This document shows, piece after piece, positions 42,718-56,235 of a stretch of DNA of 64,000 nt; within the stretch, counting starts at the first letter, position 1, and every line of letters begins with the position of its first letter. The notes beneath the pieces were generated by a model that was not told the origin of the DNA, did no database searches, and saw only the letters and a list, made by a program, of their open reading frames with translations. This DNA is from Maritimibacter alkaliphilus. GTDB lineage: Bacteria > Pseudomonadota > Alphaproteobacteria > Rhodobacterales > Rhodobacteraceae. The translations under genes were made by a program, and so were the position numbers. The DNA lies in the NCBI RefSeq assembly GCF_019801605.1, contig NZ_JAHVIT010000002.1, positions 992,001 through 1,056,000 on the forward strand, read 5' to 3'.

Positions 42718-43815
42718 ATGGGTTTCAAGATGGGGATCGTGGGTCTGCCGAACGTCGGCAAGTCGACACTCTTCAACGCGCTGACGAAGACCGCTGCGGC
42801 CCAGGCCGCCAACTTCCCCTTCTGCACGATCGAGCCGAACGTGGGCGAGGTCGCCGTGCCCGATGCGCGGCTCGACACGCTGGCGGAGATTGCCGGGTCG
42901 AAGCAGATCATCCCCACGCGGATGACCTTCGTGGACATCGCGGGCCTCGTGAAGGGCGCGTCGAAGGGCGAGGGCCTCGGCAACCAGTTCCTCGCGAACA
43001 TCCGCGAGACCGATGCCATCGCCCACGTGCTGCGCTGCTTCGAGGACGGTGACGTGACCCACGTCGACGGCCGCGTCGATCCCGTGGCCGATGCCGAGAC
43101 CATCGAGACCGAGCTGATGCTGGCCGACCTCGAGTCGATCGAGAAGCGCCGCGCCAACCTCGTGCGCAAGCTCAAGGGCAACGACAAGGAAGCGCAGCAG
43201 CAGGACCGCCTGCTGGCCGCGGCCCAGGCCGCCATCGAGGACGGCAAGCCCGCCCGCGTGGTCGAGGTGGACGCCGAGGACGCGAAGGCGTGGAAGATGC
43301 TGCAACTGCTGAGCACCAAGCCGGTGCTCTACGTCTGCAACGTCTCCGAGGAAGAGGCCGCCGAGGGCAACGCCCATTCCGCCGCCGTGGCCGAGATGGC
43401 CGCCGCGCAGGGCAACAGCCATGTCATCATCTCCGCCCGGATCGAGGAGGAGATCTCCCAGCTCGACGCCGAGGAGGCCGAGATGTTCCTGGGTGAGATG
43501 GGGCTGGAAGAGCCCGGCCTCGACCGTCTGATCCGCGCGGGCTACGAGTTGCTGCACCTCGAGACCTACTTCACCGTCGGCCCCAAGGAGGCCCGCGCCT
43601 GGACCATCCGTCAGGGCACCTCGGCCCCGCAGGCCGCAGGCGTGATCCACGGTGATTTCGAGAAGGGCTTCATCCGGGCCGAAACCATCGCCTACGCCGA
43701 TTTCGTGGCGAACAAGGGCGAGGCCGGGGCCAAGGAAGCAGGCAAGATGCGTGCGGAAGGCAAGAGCTATGTCGTCAAGGACGGCGACGTGCTGCACTTC
43801 CTCTTCAACACCTGA
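42718..43815 (+). CDS. ychF: Redox-regulated ATPase / GTPase YchF (OLA1 family)
   Basis: 365-aa P-loop TRAFAC protein that binds ribosomes and prefers ATP. G1 [18 protein letters not shown]3 [16 protein letters not shown] with the [10 protein letters not shown] switch, and a coiled-coil insert ([16 protein letters not shown]) are present. A C-terminal TGS domain ends [27 protein letters not shown] precedes the ATG. A strong terminator follows the stop. Confidence 0.96.
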   Translation: MGFKMGIVGLPNVGKSTLFNALTKTAAAQAANFPFCTIEPNVGEVAVPDARLDTLAEIAGSKQIIPTRMTFVDIAGLVKGASKGEGLGNQFLANIRETDAIAHVLRCFEDGDVTHVDGRVDPVADAETIETELMLADLESIEKRRANLVRKLKGNDKEAQQQDRLLAAAQAAIEDGKPARVVEVDAEDAKAWKMLQLLSTKPVLYVCNVSEEEAAEGNAHSAAVAEMAAAQGNSHVIISARIEEEISQLDAEEAEMFLGEMGLEEPGLDRLIRAGYELLHLETYFTVGPKEARAWTIRQGTSAPQAAGVIHGDFEKGFIRAETIAYADFVANKGEAGAKEAGKMRAEGKSYVVKDGDVLHFLFNT

Positions 43816-43839
43816 TCGGGCCCGTCCCGAATGTGACAA

Positions 43840-43871
43840 GACCCCGCCCATGTGGCGGGGTCTTTGCGTTT
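43840..43871 (+). terminator. Rho-independent terminator of ychF
   Basis: GACCCCGCC (43840-43848) with GGCGGGGTC (43854-43862), 5-nt loop, then TTTGCGTTT. Confidence 0.85.
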
Positions 43872-44007
43872 CCGGGGGCTGGTTGGGCGCCCTCAACTCA
43901 GGGGCCCATTCGGGGGCCCACTCGTGGCTGCCTGTTGAGCAGCCCGGTTGCGGCCCCCGGTTCAGGTCTCCGGTTTGTGCCCCCCGGGTCCGGGCAGCGC
44001 TCTTGGC

Positions 44008-48143
<4,136 letters not shown>

Positions 48144-48164
48144 TCCGGACTTGGAAGAACGGAC

Positions 48165-48192
48165 AAGCCCGGTCGCTCTGGCCGGGCTTTTT
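48165..48192 (+). terminator. Rho-independent terminator of tex
   Basis: AAGCCCGGTC (48165-48174) with GGCCGGGCTT (48180-48189), one G-U pair, 5-nt loop, then a T5 run. Confidence 0.85.
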
Positions 48193-48200
48193 CGTGGTCT

Positions 48201-49505
48201 CTAGCGCGGGGTGGCGGGGGTGACCTCGGCGACCTGCGCGAGGATCGCCTCTGCCGCTGCGCGCGTGCCGGGCTGTGCCTTCATGTCGGCGGAGATCCCG
48301 GCGAGCCGCCCGGCCATCGCCGTATCGCCGAGCAGGCCCATCACCGTGTCGCGCAGCACCTCCGCCGTCCAGTCGGAGCGGTGCATCCAGCGTCCCGTGC
48401 CCGTGGCCTCGGCCCGCTGCGCATTGTCGTGGCCGTCCCAGCAGTAGGGCATCACCAGCGAGGGCACCCCGTGGTAGAGCGCCTCGCAGAAGGAGTTGTT
48501 GCCGCCGTGGTGGATGAAGAGCGCCGATTGCGCCACCACCGAGGGCTGCGGGAACCAGCTGGCGAGGTAGACATTGTCCGGCACACGGTCATAGCCCTCG
48601 AGGAAGCCGCCCACGTTCACGAGGAACTGTGCGGGCAGCCCGTCGAAGGCGGCGATCATCCGGCGGATCAGCGCGGTGTCTATGGCACCGAGACTGCCGA
48701 AGGAGAGGTAGACCAGCGGCCCGCCCGCGCCAGGCAGCTCCGGCATGTCGAACTGGGTCTCCTCGCGCACGCAGCCTTCGAGATATCGGAACCTGTCGGG
48801 CGGCAGGGGCTGGGCGCGGTCATAGCGCACGGCGGCGGGCGACAGCAGCAGGTTCATGAGGGGGGAAGGCTCGAGGAACAGCCCCTCGGCCAGCGGTGCA
48901 AGGCCGCGCGCCTTGCGGAAGGCGTTGTAGCGCTGGTGCGCCGGGGCCGTTGCGGCGAGGTAGGCCGCCTCGAAGGCGGCCCGCGTCGCGGCGTCGGGGG
49001 CAAGGCCCGAGAGGTAGGGCGGCACGTTGGCGTCGGGCAGCTCCGTCTCGGCACAGGAGACGACGCGGATCCACGGGACCCCCGCCCGCACGATGGCGGG
49101 GAACTGGATCACGTTGTCGAGCACCACCGCATCGGGGCGGATCTGGTCGAGCAGGGCGCAGAGGCCGGCCTCCGCATCCATCGCGGTGTCGACGATCGCC
49201 TCCCACGTGGGGGCCACATAGGTCGGCAGCTGCGCCGCCGGGTCGAGGTCGAAGTGCGGCAGGTGGGTGTTGATGAACTCCTGCCAGTAGTCCTGCGTCT
49301 TGTCGGCACTGGAGCGCGGCGGCTCGGGCAGGTGGTATTCGCGGAAGCCGTAGTTGGCAAAGACCCCGTTGAACCCGGGATGGCAGAGGAAGACCGGCGT
49401 GCCGCCCATGCGGCGCACCTCCTGCGCGATGCCGACGCAATTGAGCGCGGCGCCGAAGCTCGCCTCGGGAAAGAAGGCGATCACGGGGGCGGGGCGGGAT
49501 GTCAT
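48201..49505 (-). CDS. GT1-like (UGT/MGT-type) glycosyltransferase, paralog 1
   Basis: A 434-aa GT-B-fold enzyme that probably moves a sugar from a nucleotide donor to a small molecule. The N-terminal acceptor domain begins VIAFFPEASFGAALNCVGIAQ. The C-terminal donor domain has the PSPG-like block from WFPQPSVVAQSALF to HHGGNNSFCEALYHGVP and PYCWDGHDN, where the usual final D-Q is replaced by D-G-H-D-N. It is clearly homologous to the enzyme at 54589-55875. The ATG overlaps the GntR stop by 4 bp (49502-49505), so the regulator and transferase are translationally coupled. The acceptor is unknown. Confidence 0.85.
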   Translation of the reverse strand: MTSRPAPVIAFFPEASFGAALNCVGIAQEVRRMGGTPVFLCHPGFNGVFANYGFREYHLPEPPRSSADKTQDYWQEFINTHLPHFDLDPAAQLPTYVAPTWEAIVDTAMDAEAGLCALLDQIRPDAVVLDNVIQFPAIVRAGVPWIRVVSCAETELPDANVPPYLSGLAPDAATRAAFEAAYLAATAPAHQRYNAFRKARGLAPLAEGLFLEPSPLMNLLLSPAAVRYDRAQPLPPDRFRYLEGCVREETQFDMPELPGAGGPLVYLSFGSLGAIDTALIRRMIAAFDGLPAQFLVNVGGFLEGYDRVPDNVYLASWFPQPSVVAQSALFIHHGGNNSFCEALYHGVPSLVMPYCWDGHDNAQRAEATGTGRWMHRSDWTAEVLRDTVMGLLGDTAMAGRLAGISADMKAQPGTRAAAEAILAQVAEVTPATPR

Positions 49506-50431
49506 CGCGGGCCTCTCGTCAGCGGCGGGATACCGCGGTTGGCGGCCTCGGGGCGGCGGCGGCGCGAGCGCCGCAGGTGCAGCGTCATCAGGTCGGCGGC
49601 CACGTCGAACTGCATCTGCTCCAGCGCGTCGAGGATGTCCAGATGTTCCTCCAGCGACTGGCGCAGGCGGAAGTCGGGGATCGAGAAATCCTTCTGCGTC
49701 GCCTTCCGCAGCCGCTGGTGGGCCATCAGCGCACCACGTACGAAGCGGTTGCCCGAGCCTTCGGCGACCAGCATGTGGAACTCCACGTCGAGCCGCAGGA
49801 AGCCCGCGTTGCCGATCCCGCCCGCCGCACTTTGCAGCGCCTCCTGCATCTGGCCGCGCAAAAGGCCCGCTTTCTGGGCATCGAGGCGAAACCCCGGGGC
49901 AAGGATCGCCTGCGGCTCCAGTTGCAGGCGGAAGTGCAGGCTCTCATCCGTCGCGTTCGGCGTGTCGAGGATCGGCTGAAAGGCCCAGGATCGCCCGGGC
50001 ATCTGGGTCACGATCCCGTCGCGTGAAAGTATTTTTAGCGCATTTAGTACTGACGTGCGCGATGTGCTGTATCTTCGGGCAAGGGCGCTGACCGATTGCA
50101 GGTCGTCGATCCGCCGGGCGGCCCGATCGGTCAGGATGCGGTGGGCCAGGCTGTCCTCCAGCGACTCCAGTTCCTGCGCGGCCTCGTCCAGCCCGTCATC
50201 GCGCCCCAGTTCGAGGAAGAAGCCCTCCTCCTCGCGCCAGCTTAGAATTCCTTTCTCTTCCAGAAGCTTGAAGGCAGAGCGAATGGGGGTTCTCGACACG
50301 CCGCAGGCTTCGGAGAAACTCTGCTCCGGCAGGTGATCGCCGGGGGCCATGTTCCGCTCCCGCACGATGGCAAGGATGCGCATCGCGAGGTTCAGGTGGT
50401 TCTGTCGGGCATTGCGTCGGGACTCTGGCAT
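49502..50431 (-). CDS. GntR/FadR-type regulator with two winged-helix segments
   Basis: 309 aa. A GntR DNA-binding domain spans about residues 15-75 (GDHLPEQSFSEACGVSRTPIRSAFKLLEEKG). A second HTH-like segment spans about 95-155 (VSALARRYSTSRTSVLNALKILSRDGI, ending in a wing GRSWAFQP). A helical FCD-like effector domain follows (DVEFHMLVAEGSGNRF, LEEHLDILDALEQMQFDVAADLM). The ATG at 50431 is chosen with AGGAGGG just upstream. It is divergent from the ABC transporter operon and overlaps the glycosyltransferase gene, so it very probably controls this locus in response to the transported compound. Confidence 0.87.
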   Translation of the reverse strand: MPESRRNARQNHLNLAMRILAIVRERNMAPGDHLPEQSFSEACGVSRTPIRSAFKLLEEKGILSWREEEGFFLELGRDDGLDEAAQELESLEDSLAHRILTDRAARRIDDLQSVSALARRYSTSRTSVLNALKILSRDGIVTQMPGRSWAFQPILDTPNATDESLHFRLQLEPQAILAPGFRLDAQKAGLLRGQMQEALQSAAGGIGNAGFLRLDVEFHMLVAEGSGNRFVRGALMAHQRLRKATQKDFSIPDFRLRQSLEEHLDILDALEQMQFDVAADLMTLHLRRSRRRRPEAANRGIPPLTRGPR

Positions 50432-50500
50432 CATCCCTCCTGTGGGGCGCATCCGTGCTTGCCGTGATCCGGCGGCACGTAAAAGAACAGCGAATACAGT

Positions 50501-50528
50501 TTGACGTATTTTTGATCTCAACAATACT
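50501..50528 (+). promoter_or_regulatory. Candidate promoter of the ABC transporter operon
   Basis: TTGACG (50501-50506), 16-bp spacer, AATACT (50523-50528), 93 bp before the substrate-binding protein ATG and in the divergent spacer with the GntR gene. An ACAGT (50496-50500) / ACTGT (50526-50530) inverted repeat brackets it and could be the regulator site. Confidence 0.5.
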
Positions 50529-50620
50529 GTGATTATCAGCGGTCAGCAAGAACCGCACCAGATATGCCCCGCGCCGCAGACCGGAGGGCGGGGGTCCAAC
50601 AGTCCATACCGGAGGAAGAT

Positions 50621-51676
50621 ATGAAATCTGATCCGTCGACCCTGATCCCGTCCCTCGCCGCGCTCTGCGCGACGTTTGGTCTTGCCGGCGCAGCCGCGGC
50701 CGAGGACCTCGTGATCTCGAACTGGGACGGCTACATGGCGCCCGATGCCGTCGACAGCTTCAACGAAGCGACCGGCAACAGCGCCGAGCTGGTCCTGCAC
50801 GGCACCAACGAAGAGATCATGGGCAAGCTGATCGCCTCCAAGGGCGCGGGCTATGACGTGGTCTTCGTCTCCTCGCCCTTCGCGGAAATCCTGCACAAGA
50901 TGGGGCTGGCGGAGGAGCTGGACCATGCCAAGCTGCCGAATATCGCCAATCTCTACGAGGCGGCGACCCAGCTGCCGCATGACCCGGGCAACACTTTCTC
51001 GGTCCCCTATGCCTGGGGCACCACGGGGCTGTGCTATCGCTCGGACCTGCTGGCCGAGGCGCCCGACAGCTGGTGGGACCTGCTGACCCCCTCCGAGGCG
51101 GTCGCGGGCAAGACCACGATGCTGGCCACCGACCGCTGGCTGCTGGCCGCGGCCCAACTGGCCGAGGGCTATTCGGTCAACACCACGGACGAGGCCGAGC
51201 TGGCCAAGGTCAAGGAGGACCTGATCGCCGCCAAGAAGACCCTGCTGGCCTATGACGACACCACCTTCTACGCCAAGCTTGTATCCGGCGAGGCAGAGCT
51301 GGTGCAGGCCTGGGACGGCTGGTGCAACTACGGCATCGCCGAGAATGCGGACATCAAGTACGTCGTGCCGAAAGAGGGCTCGGACCTCTGGGTGGATGAG
51401 ATGGTGATCCTCAAGGCCTCCGAGCACAAGGAGGCGGCCTATGCCTTCGTGAACTGGATGCTGGATGCCGGCAACCACCGCTGGGCGGCCGAGAACATCC
51501 TCTACAAGGTGCCGAACGAGGCCGCGATGGAGGGTCTCGATCCCGCGCTGATCGAGCAATACCCGAACATGGGCATGAGCGCCGAGGACCTTCTTGGCTA
51601 CGAGTTGCTGATGGACGTGGGCGAGGCGCAGCGCGCCTACGCCAAGACCGTGAGCGAGATCAAGGCGGCGAACTGA
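50621..51676 (+). CDS. ABC transporter substrate-binding protein, spermidine/putrescine (PotD/PotF) type
   Basis: 351-aa periplasmic solute receptor. A signal peptide ends near LAGAAAAED. The family opening reads DLVISNWDGYMAPDAVDSFNEATG. SKGAGYDVVFVSSPFAEILHKMG, PYAWGTTGLCYRSDLL and WWDLLTPSEAVAGKTTM follow typical PotD order, and WDGWCNYGIAEN is in the ligand-cleft region. ATG 50621 follows GGAGGAAG. The ligand is likely an amine or another cationic or small organic compound, which is inference from family only. First gene of the operon. Confidence 0.9.
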   Translation: MKSDPSTLIPSLAALCATFGLAGAAAAEDLVISNWDGYMAPDAVDSFNEATGNSAELVLHGTNEEIMGKLIASKGAGYDVVFVSSPFAEILHKMGLAEELDHAKLPNIANLYEAATQLPHDPGNTFSVPYAWGTTGLCYRSDLLAEAPDSWWDLLTPSEAVAGKTTMLATDRWLLAAAQLAEGYSVNTTDEAELAKVKEDLIAAKKTLLAYDDTTFYAKLVSGEAELVQAWDGWCNYGIAENADIKYVVPKEGSDLWVDEMVILKASEHKEAAYAFVNWMLDAGNHRWAAENILYKVPNEAAMEGLDPALIEQYPNMGMSAEDLLGYELLMDVGEAQRAYAKTVSEIKAAN

Positions 51677-51800
51677 TCCGCCCGATATCAAGGCCATCGG
51701 GCCCGGTGATGCAGCTGCTTGCGCTGCGCCGGGCCCGGGGCGCGGCCCGATGCCCCTGCCTGGGGTGGGTCGGGTGTATCGGGCCGCGACCCCATCGGAA

Positions 51801-52664
51801 ATGTCCCCCGTGAAAGATCGTAAACCGCTTTACCTGATGACGCCGGCGCTGGCGTGGCTCACTGCCTTCATGGTGGTGCCCTGCCTGCTGATCCTTGCGC
51901 TGGCCTTCTTCCGGCGCGGGATCTACGGCGGCGTCGAATATGTCTTCACGCTGGAAAACCTCGCCATGGTGGTGGACCCGCTCTATGCGCGGATCTTCCT
52001 GAAATCGGCGGGGATCGCGGGGCTGGCCGCCGGGATCGCCGTGGTGGTGGGCTATGCCGCCGCCTATGCCATCGCCGCCATGCCGCGCCACCGCCAGCCT
52101 GCGCTGCTCTTCTTCGCGGTGCTGCCCTTCTGGTCGAACTACCTGATCCGCACCTACGCCTGGATCGTGCTGCTGAACCGCGAGGGGCTGATCGTGCACC
52201 TGTTCCGCTGGTTCGGATACGAGGGCGAACTGCCCCAGATGCTCTATACCGAGACGGCGGTGGTGATCGGGCTGGTCTACAACTACCTGCCCTTCGTGAT
52301 CCTCGCCTGCTACGCGCCGCTCTCGCGTCTGAATCCCGAGGTGGCGGAGGCCAGCCATGACCTCGGTGCCTCGCAGTGGACGACCTTCCGGCGGATCACC
52401 CTGCCGATGACCGTGCCGGGGATCGCGGCGGGTTTCGTCTTTGTCTTCGTCCTCTCCATCGGCAACTTCGTCACGCCGGCGCTGCTGGGCGGCGGGCAGT
52501 TCCAGATGATCGGCAACCTCGTCTACGCGCAGTTCCTGACGGCGAACGACTGGCCGTTCGGCGCTGCGCTCTCCATGGCGCTGATCGCGGTGATGATGGT
52601 GCTGCTGACCGCGCAGACCTTTGCCAGCGAACGCGCCTCGGGGCAGAGGGGGCGCGATGCCTGA
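51801..52664 (+). CDS. ABC transporter permease, PotB type
   Basis: 287-aa inner-membrane permease with six hydrophobic helices (PALAWLTAFMVVPCLLILALAF; AGLAAGIAVVVGYAAAYAI; others) and the EAA-type loop EASHDLGASQWTTFRRITLP that docks on the ATPase. The start at 51801 (MSPVKDRKP) is chosen; an ATG at 51750 would add 17 residues. It overlaps the next permease gene by 8 bp. Confidence 0.9.
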   Translation: MSPVKDRKPLYLMTPALAWLTAFMVVPCLLILALAFFRRGIYGGVEYVFTLENLAMVVDPLYARIFLKSAGIAGLAAGIAVVVGYAAAYAIAAMPRHRQPALLFFAVLPFWSNYLIRTYAWIVLLNREGLIVHLFRWFGYEGELPQMLYTETAVVIGLVYNYLPFVILACYAPLSRLNPEVAEASHDLGASQWTTFRRITLPMTVPGIAAGFVFVFVLSIGNFVTPALLGGGQFQMIGNLVYAQFLTANDWPFGAALSMALIAVMMVLLTAQTFASERASGQRGRDA

Positions 52665-53448
52665 GCGTGGCAAGACCCGCCTGATGCTGGCGATCCTCGC
52701 GGGGGTCTTCGCATTTCTCTACGTGCCGATCTCGGTGCTGATCGCGCTCAGCTTCAACGCGGGCGGGTTGCCAACCGCCTGGACCGGGTTTTCGGTGAAG
52801 TGGTACGGCGCGCTTTTCGCCAATCGCGACATCATGCACGCGGCGCTGAACACGCTGATCGTGGCCGTGGTCTCGACCCTACTGGCGACGATCCTGGGCA
52901 CGCTGCTGGCCGTGGGCGTGGAAATCCGCCGCCGCAAGGGCCGCTTCCTCGAAACCATCATCTTCGCCCCGATGATCATCCCCGACATCGTGCTGGCCAT
53001 CGCGCTGCTCAGTTTCTTCTCGATGCTGAACGTGAAGATGGGCCTGCACACGATCATCGTCAGCCACGTGGTCTTCAACCTCGCCTTCGTCTGTTCGGTC
53101 GTGCGGGCGCGGCTCAAGACCTTCGACTGGTCGATCGTCGAGGCCTCGGCCGACCTGGGGGCCTCGACCGCCACGACGCTGCGCCGGGTGGTGCTGCCGG
53201 TGCTGATGCCCGCGGTGATCGCGGGGGCGCTGCTGGCCTTCACGCTGTCGGTGGACGAGTTCATCATCGCCTTCTTCACCGCCGGTGCAGGGCGGTCGTC
53301 GATCACCCTGCCGATGCAGATTTTCGCCATGATCCGCTTTGGCGTGACGCCCGAGATCAACGCGCTTGCGACGCTGGTCATGCTGTTCAGCGTGATCGCC
53401 CTTGCGCTTTCCCAGAGACTGAACCGCGGGGGTCTGCCCGGACAATGA
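52657..53448 (+). CDS. ABC transporter permease, PotC type
   Basis: 263-aa permease partner. The first helix is LMLAILAGVFAFLYVPISVL, with NTLIVAVVSTLLATILGTLLA, the EAA loop EASADLGASTATTLRRVVLP and the PotC-like TLSVDEFIIAFFTAGAG. It starts inside the previous gene's end (8-bp overlap) and its stop overlaps the ATPase ATG by 4 bp, a tightly coupled set. Confidence 0.92.
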   Translation: MPERGKTRLMLAILAGVFAFLYVPISVLIALSFNAGGLPTAWTGFSVKWYGALFANRDIMHAALNTLIVAVVSTLLATILGTLLAVGVEIRRRKGRFLETIIFAPMIIPDIVLAIALLSFFSMLNVKMGLHTIIVSHVVFNLAFVCSVVRARLKTFDWSIVEASADLGASTATTLRRVVLPVLMPAVIAGALLAFTLSVDEFIIAFFTAGAGRSSITLPMQIFAMIRFGVTPEINALATLVMLFSVIALALSQRLNRGGLPGQ

Positions 53449-54500
53449 CGCAAGTGCTGCTCTCCCTTTCCGACGTGGAAAAGCATTTTGGCCGGGTGAA
53501 GGCCGTGGATGGCGTGTCGCTCGACATCGTCGAGAACGAATTCTTTGCCCTGCTGGGCGCCTCCGGCTCGGGCAAGACGACGCTGCTGCGGATGCTGGCG
53601 GGGTTCGAATTGCCCACCGGTGGCCAGATCGTGCTGGATGGCAAGGACGTCTCGCAGGTGCCGCCGAACCGCCGACCGGTGAACCTGATGTTCCAGAGCT
53701 ACGCGCTCTTCCCCCACATGTCGGTGGCCAGGAACATCGCCTACGGGCTGGAGATGGAGGGGCTGCCCCGGCGCGAGATCACCGCGCGGGTGGGCGAGAT
53801 ACTGGAGGTGATCCAGCTGGCCCCGCTGGCCAATCGCAAGCCCGACCAATTGTCCGGCGGGCAGCGGCAGCGGGTGGCCCTGGCCCGCGCGCTGGTGAAG
53901 CGCCCGCGCCTCCTGCTGCTGGACGAACCGCTTGGCGCGCTCGACAAGAAGCTGCGCGGGGAAATGCAGCTGGAACTGAAGCGCATTCAGGCGGAGTTCG
54001 GCATCACCTTCATCGTCGTGACCCACGATCAGGAGGAGGCCCTCGTCATGGCCGACCGGATCGCGATCCTGAAGGATGGTCGGCTGCTTCAGGCAGGCAC
54101 CCCGCGCGAGATCTATGAATACCCCGAAACCCGCTATGCTGCCGACTTCATCGGCCAGATGAACTTCATCCCCGTGACCCGGACGGGCGGCCTGCTCTTT
54201 GCCCGCAATGGCGCGCGCATCGGCGGCGTGATCCCGGCGGAGGCGCCAGAGAGCCTCGTGGCGGCGGTCCGGCCCGAACGGCTCTACCTCGATGCCGAGG
54301 CCGAGAACGTGGTGACGGGCACCGTGCGCTCCATCGCCTACCTCGGGCTCGACCTGCATCTGCACCTCGACACGCCGCTCTGCGACCAGCCGCTGATGGT
54401 GCGGCTGACGGCGGACGCGGCCGAGGGGCGCGATATCACCGAAGGCGCGCAGGTGACGCTGGGCTGGTCCGCCCGCGACACCCGCGTCTTCCCCGCCTGA
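53445..54500 (+). CDS. ABC transporter ATPase, PotA type
   Basis: A 351-aa ATPase. Walker A GASGSGKTT, Q-loop FQSYALFPHMSV, signature LSGGQRQRVALARALV, Walker B LLLLDEPLGALD and H-loop VVTHDQEEAL are all intact, and a C-terminal TOBE domain (about 240-351) follows. It energises the two permeases. ATG 53445 overlaps the PotC-type stop by 4 bp. About 90 bp separate it from the second glycosyltransferase gene on the same strand. Confidence 0.95.
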   Translation: MTQVLLSLSDVEKHFGRVKAVDGVSLDIVENEFFALLGASGSGKTTLLRMLAGFELPTGGQIVLDGKDVSQVPPNRRPVNLMFQSYALFPHMSVARNIAYGLEMEGLPRREITARVGEILEVIQLAPLANRKPDQLSGGQRQRVALARALVKRPRLLLLDEPLGALDKKLRGEMQLELKRIQAEFGITFIVVTHDQEEALVMADRIAILKDGRLLQAGTPREIYEYPETRYAADFIGQMNFIPVTRTGGLLFARNGARIGGVIPAEAPESLVAAVRPERLYLDAEAENVVTGTVRSIAYLGLDLHLHLDTPLCDQPLMVRLTADAAEGRDITEGAQVTLGWSARDTRVFPA

Positions 54501-54588
54501 CATCCGGGGCCCGCCAATCCAAGGCCCCGAAACTCAAAGGCTCGAACTCAAAGGCCCGCCAGAGGCCGCCCCACCAGAGGAGACCCAG

Positions 54589-55875
54589 ATGACCCAGAAA
54601 ACCTTCGCCTTCTTCCCCGAAGCGGCCTTCGGCCCCGCGCTCAACTCCGTCGGCATTGCGCAGGCGGTGGAGCGGATGGGTCACAAGGCCGTCTTCCTCT
54701 CCGACCCCGGCTTTGTCGATGTCTACAAGGGCTATGGCTTCGAGGCGCATCCCGTGAACCTCTCCGAGCCGATGCCGGCCGAGCAGATGGCGAAGTTCTG
54801 GGAGGATTTCATCAACGGCCACATCCCCAACTTCCGCAAGGCGCCGATCGACCAGATCGACACCTACGTCAAGGAATGCTGGGAGGCGATCGTGGACAGC
54901 GCCAAGTGGGCCGAGAAGGACCTGCCCGCCGTGCTGGCGAGGATCAAGCCGGACGTGATCAGCGTGGACAACGTGATCCTCTTCCCAGCGATCAAGCAAT
55001 ACGGCGTGCCGTGGGTGCGGATCATCTCCTGCTCGGAAAACGAGATCGAGGATGACGCGATCCCGCCGCACCTCTCGGGCATGTCCGAGACGGATACCGA
55101 GGGCCACGCCGCCTTCCGGGCGAAGTTCAACGAAGTGATCAAGCCGATCCACGACGATTACAACGCCTTCCTCGCCACCACCGGCGAAGACCCCTATCCG
55201 CTGGGCCAGTTCTTCGAGGCCTCGCCCTACATGAACCTGCTGCTCTACCCCGAGCAGGTGAAGTACCACCGCTCCGAGCCGCTGGACCCGGCGCAGTTCC
55301 AGTACCTCGAAGGCTGCGTGCGGCAGGACAAGCCCTATACCGTGCCGACCTTCGCGGCGAACAACGACGGCCCGCTGCTCTACATCTCCTTCGGGTCTCT
55401 GGGGGCGGGGGACACCGACCTGCTGAAGCGGCTGATCGCGCTGATCGGCAAGACCCGCTATCGCGCGCTGGTGAACGTGGGCGATTACATCGGCGAATAT
55501 GACGAGATCCCGCCGAACGTGGTCATCGACAGCTGGTTCCCCCAGCCCTCGGTCATCCCGCAGGTGGACGTGGTGATCCACCACGGCGGCAACAACTCCT
55601 TCACGGAATGCCTCTACTTCGGCAAACCCGCGATCATCATGTCCTATGTCTGGGACGGCCACGACAACGCCATGCGGGTGCAGGAAACCGGCCACGGCTT
55701 CCGCTCCGAACGCTACGACTGGACCGATGAGGAGCTGATCGCCAAGATCGAGGCCTGCCTGACGGACGCCGACATGGCCGCGAAACTGGCCGCGACCTCG
55801 GCCCACATGCAGGGCCAGAACGGGCAGGAAAAGGCCGCGAAAATCCTCGTCGATCTGGCGGAGTCGCAAGCGTGA
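54589..55875 (+). CDS. GT1-like glycosyltransferase, paralog 2
   Basis: 428 aa, homologous end to end to the enzyme at 48201-49505. Shared blocks are FAFFPEAAFGPALNSVGIAQ, KPDVISVDNVILFPAI, GPLLYISFGSLGAGD, WFPQPSVIPQVDVVIHHGG and YVWDGHDNAMR, the last with the same unusual D-G-H-D-N end. It has a good SD (AGAGGAGA) before ATG 54589. Its stop overlaps the first cupin ATG by 4 bp. Location directly behind a transporter operon suggests that the imported or a derived molecule is glycosylated; the donor and acceptor are unknown. Confidence 0.87.
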   Translation: MTQKTFAFFPEAAFGPALNSVGIAQAVERMGHKAVFLSDPGFVDVYKGYGFEAHPVNLSEPMPAEQMAKFWEDFINGHIPNFRKAPIDQIDTYVKECWEAIVDSAKWAEKDLPAVLARIKPDVISVDNVILFPAIKQYGVPWVRIISCSENEIEDDAIPPHLSGMSETDTEGHAAFRAKFNEVIKPIHDDYNAFLATTGEDPYPLGQFFEASPYMNLLLYPEQVKYHRSEPLDPAQFQYLEGCVRQDKPYTVPTFAANNDGPLLYISFGSLGAGDTDLLKRLIALIGKTRYRALVNVGDYIGEYDEIPPNVVIDSWFPQPSVIPQVDVVIHHGGNNSFTECLYFGKPAIIMSYVWDGHDNAMRVQETGHGFRSERYDWTDEELIAKIEACLTDADMAAKLAATSAHMQGQNGQEKAAKILVDLAESQA

Positions 55876-56231
55876 CGAACCTCGCCTCCTCCGCGCCCCA
55901 CATCCATGACGCGGGCGCCTTTGACGACCTCGTGGACTGGGGCGCGCAGCCCGATGCGCTGGACGGCGCCTCGCATTCCACCGGGCGGCTGCTGCACAAG
56001 GGGCCGGGCAATATCCCCGAGACCGGCATCTGGGATTGCACCCCGGGCCGCTGGCGGCTCTCCGTCCCGCGGGACGAGTTCTGTCACTTCGTTTCGGGGC
56101 GCGCGACCTATGTCAGCGACGGGGGCGAGGTGATCGAGGTCACCCGCGCCACCTGCGTCCTCTTCCCCGCCGGCTGGACCGGCACCTGCACGGTCCACGA
56201 GACCATCCGCAACATCTACATGCTGAGTTGA
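55872..56231 (+). CDS. Cupin_3 (EutQ/DUF861-like) protein 1
   Basis: 119-aa single cupin. Conserved IWDCTPGRWRLSVPRDEFCHFVSG holds the metal-type Glu and His; GGEVIEVTRATCVLFPAGWTG and the closing VHETIRNIYML are typical Cupin_3 segments. It is coupled to the glycosyltransferase (4-bp overlap) and followed 4 bp later by a second cupin. Family members include ureidoglycine- and ethanolamine-related proteins, but most are of unknown function. Confidence 0.85.
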   Translation: MTNLASSAPHIHDAGAFDDLVDWGAQPDALDGASHSTGRLLHKGPGNIPETGIWDCTPGRWRLSVPRDEFCHFVSGRATYVSDGGEVIEVTRATCVLFPAGWTGTCTVHETIRNIYMLS

Positions 56232-56235
56232 CCCA

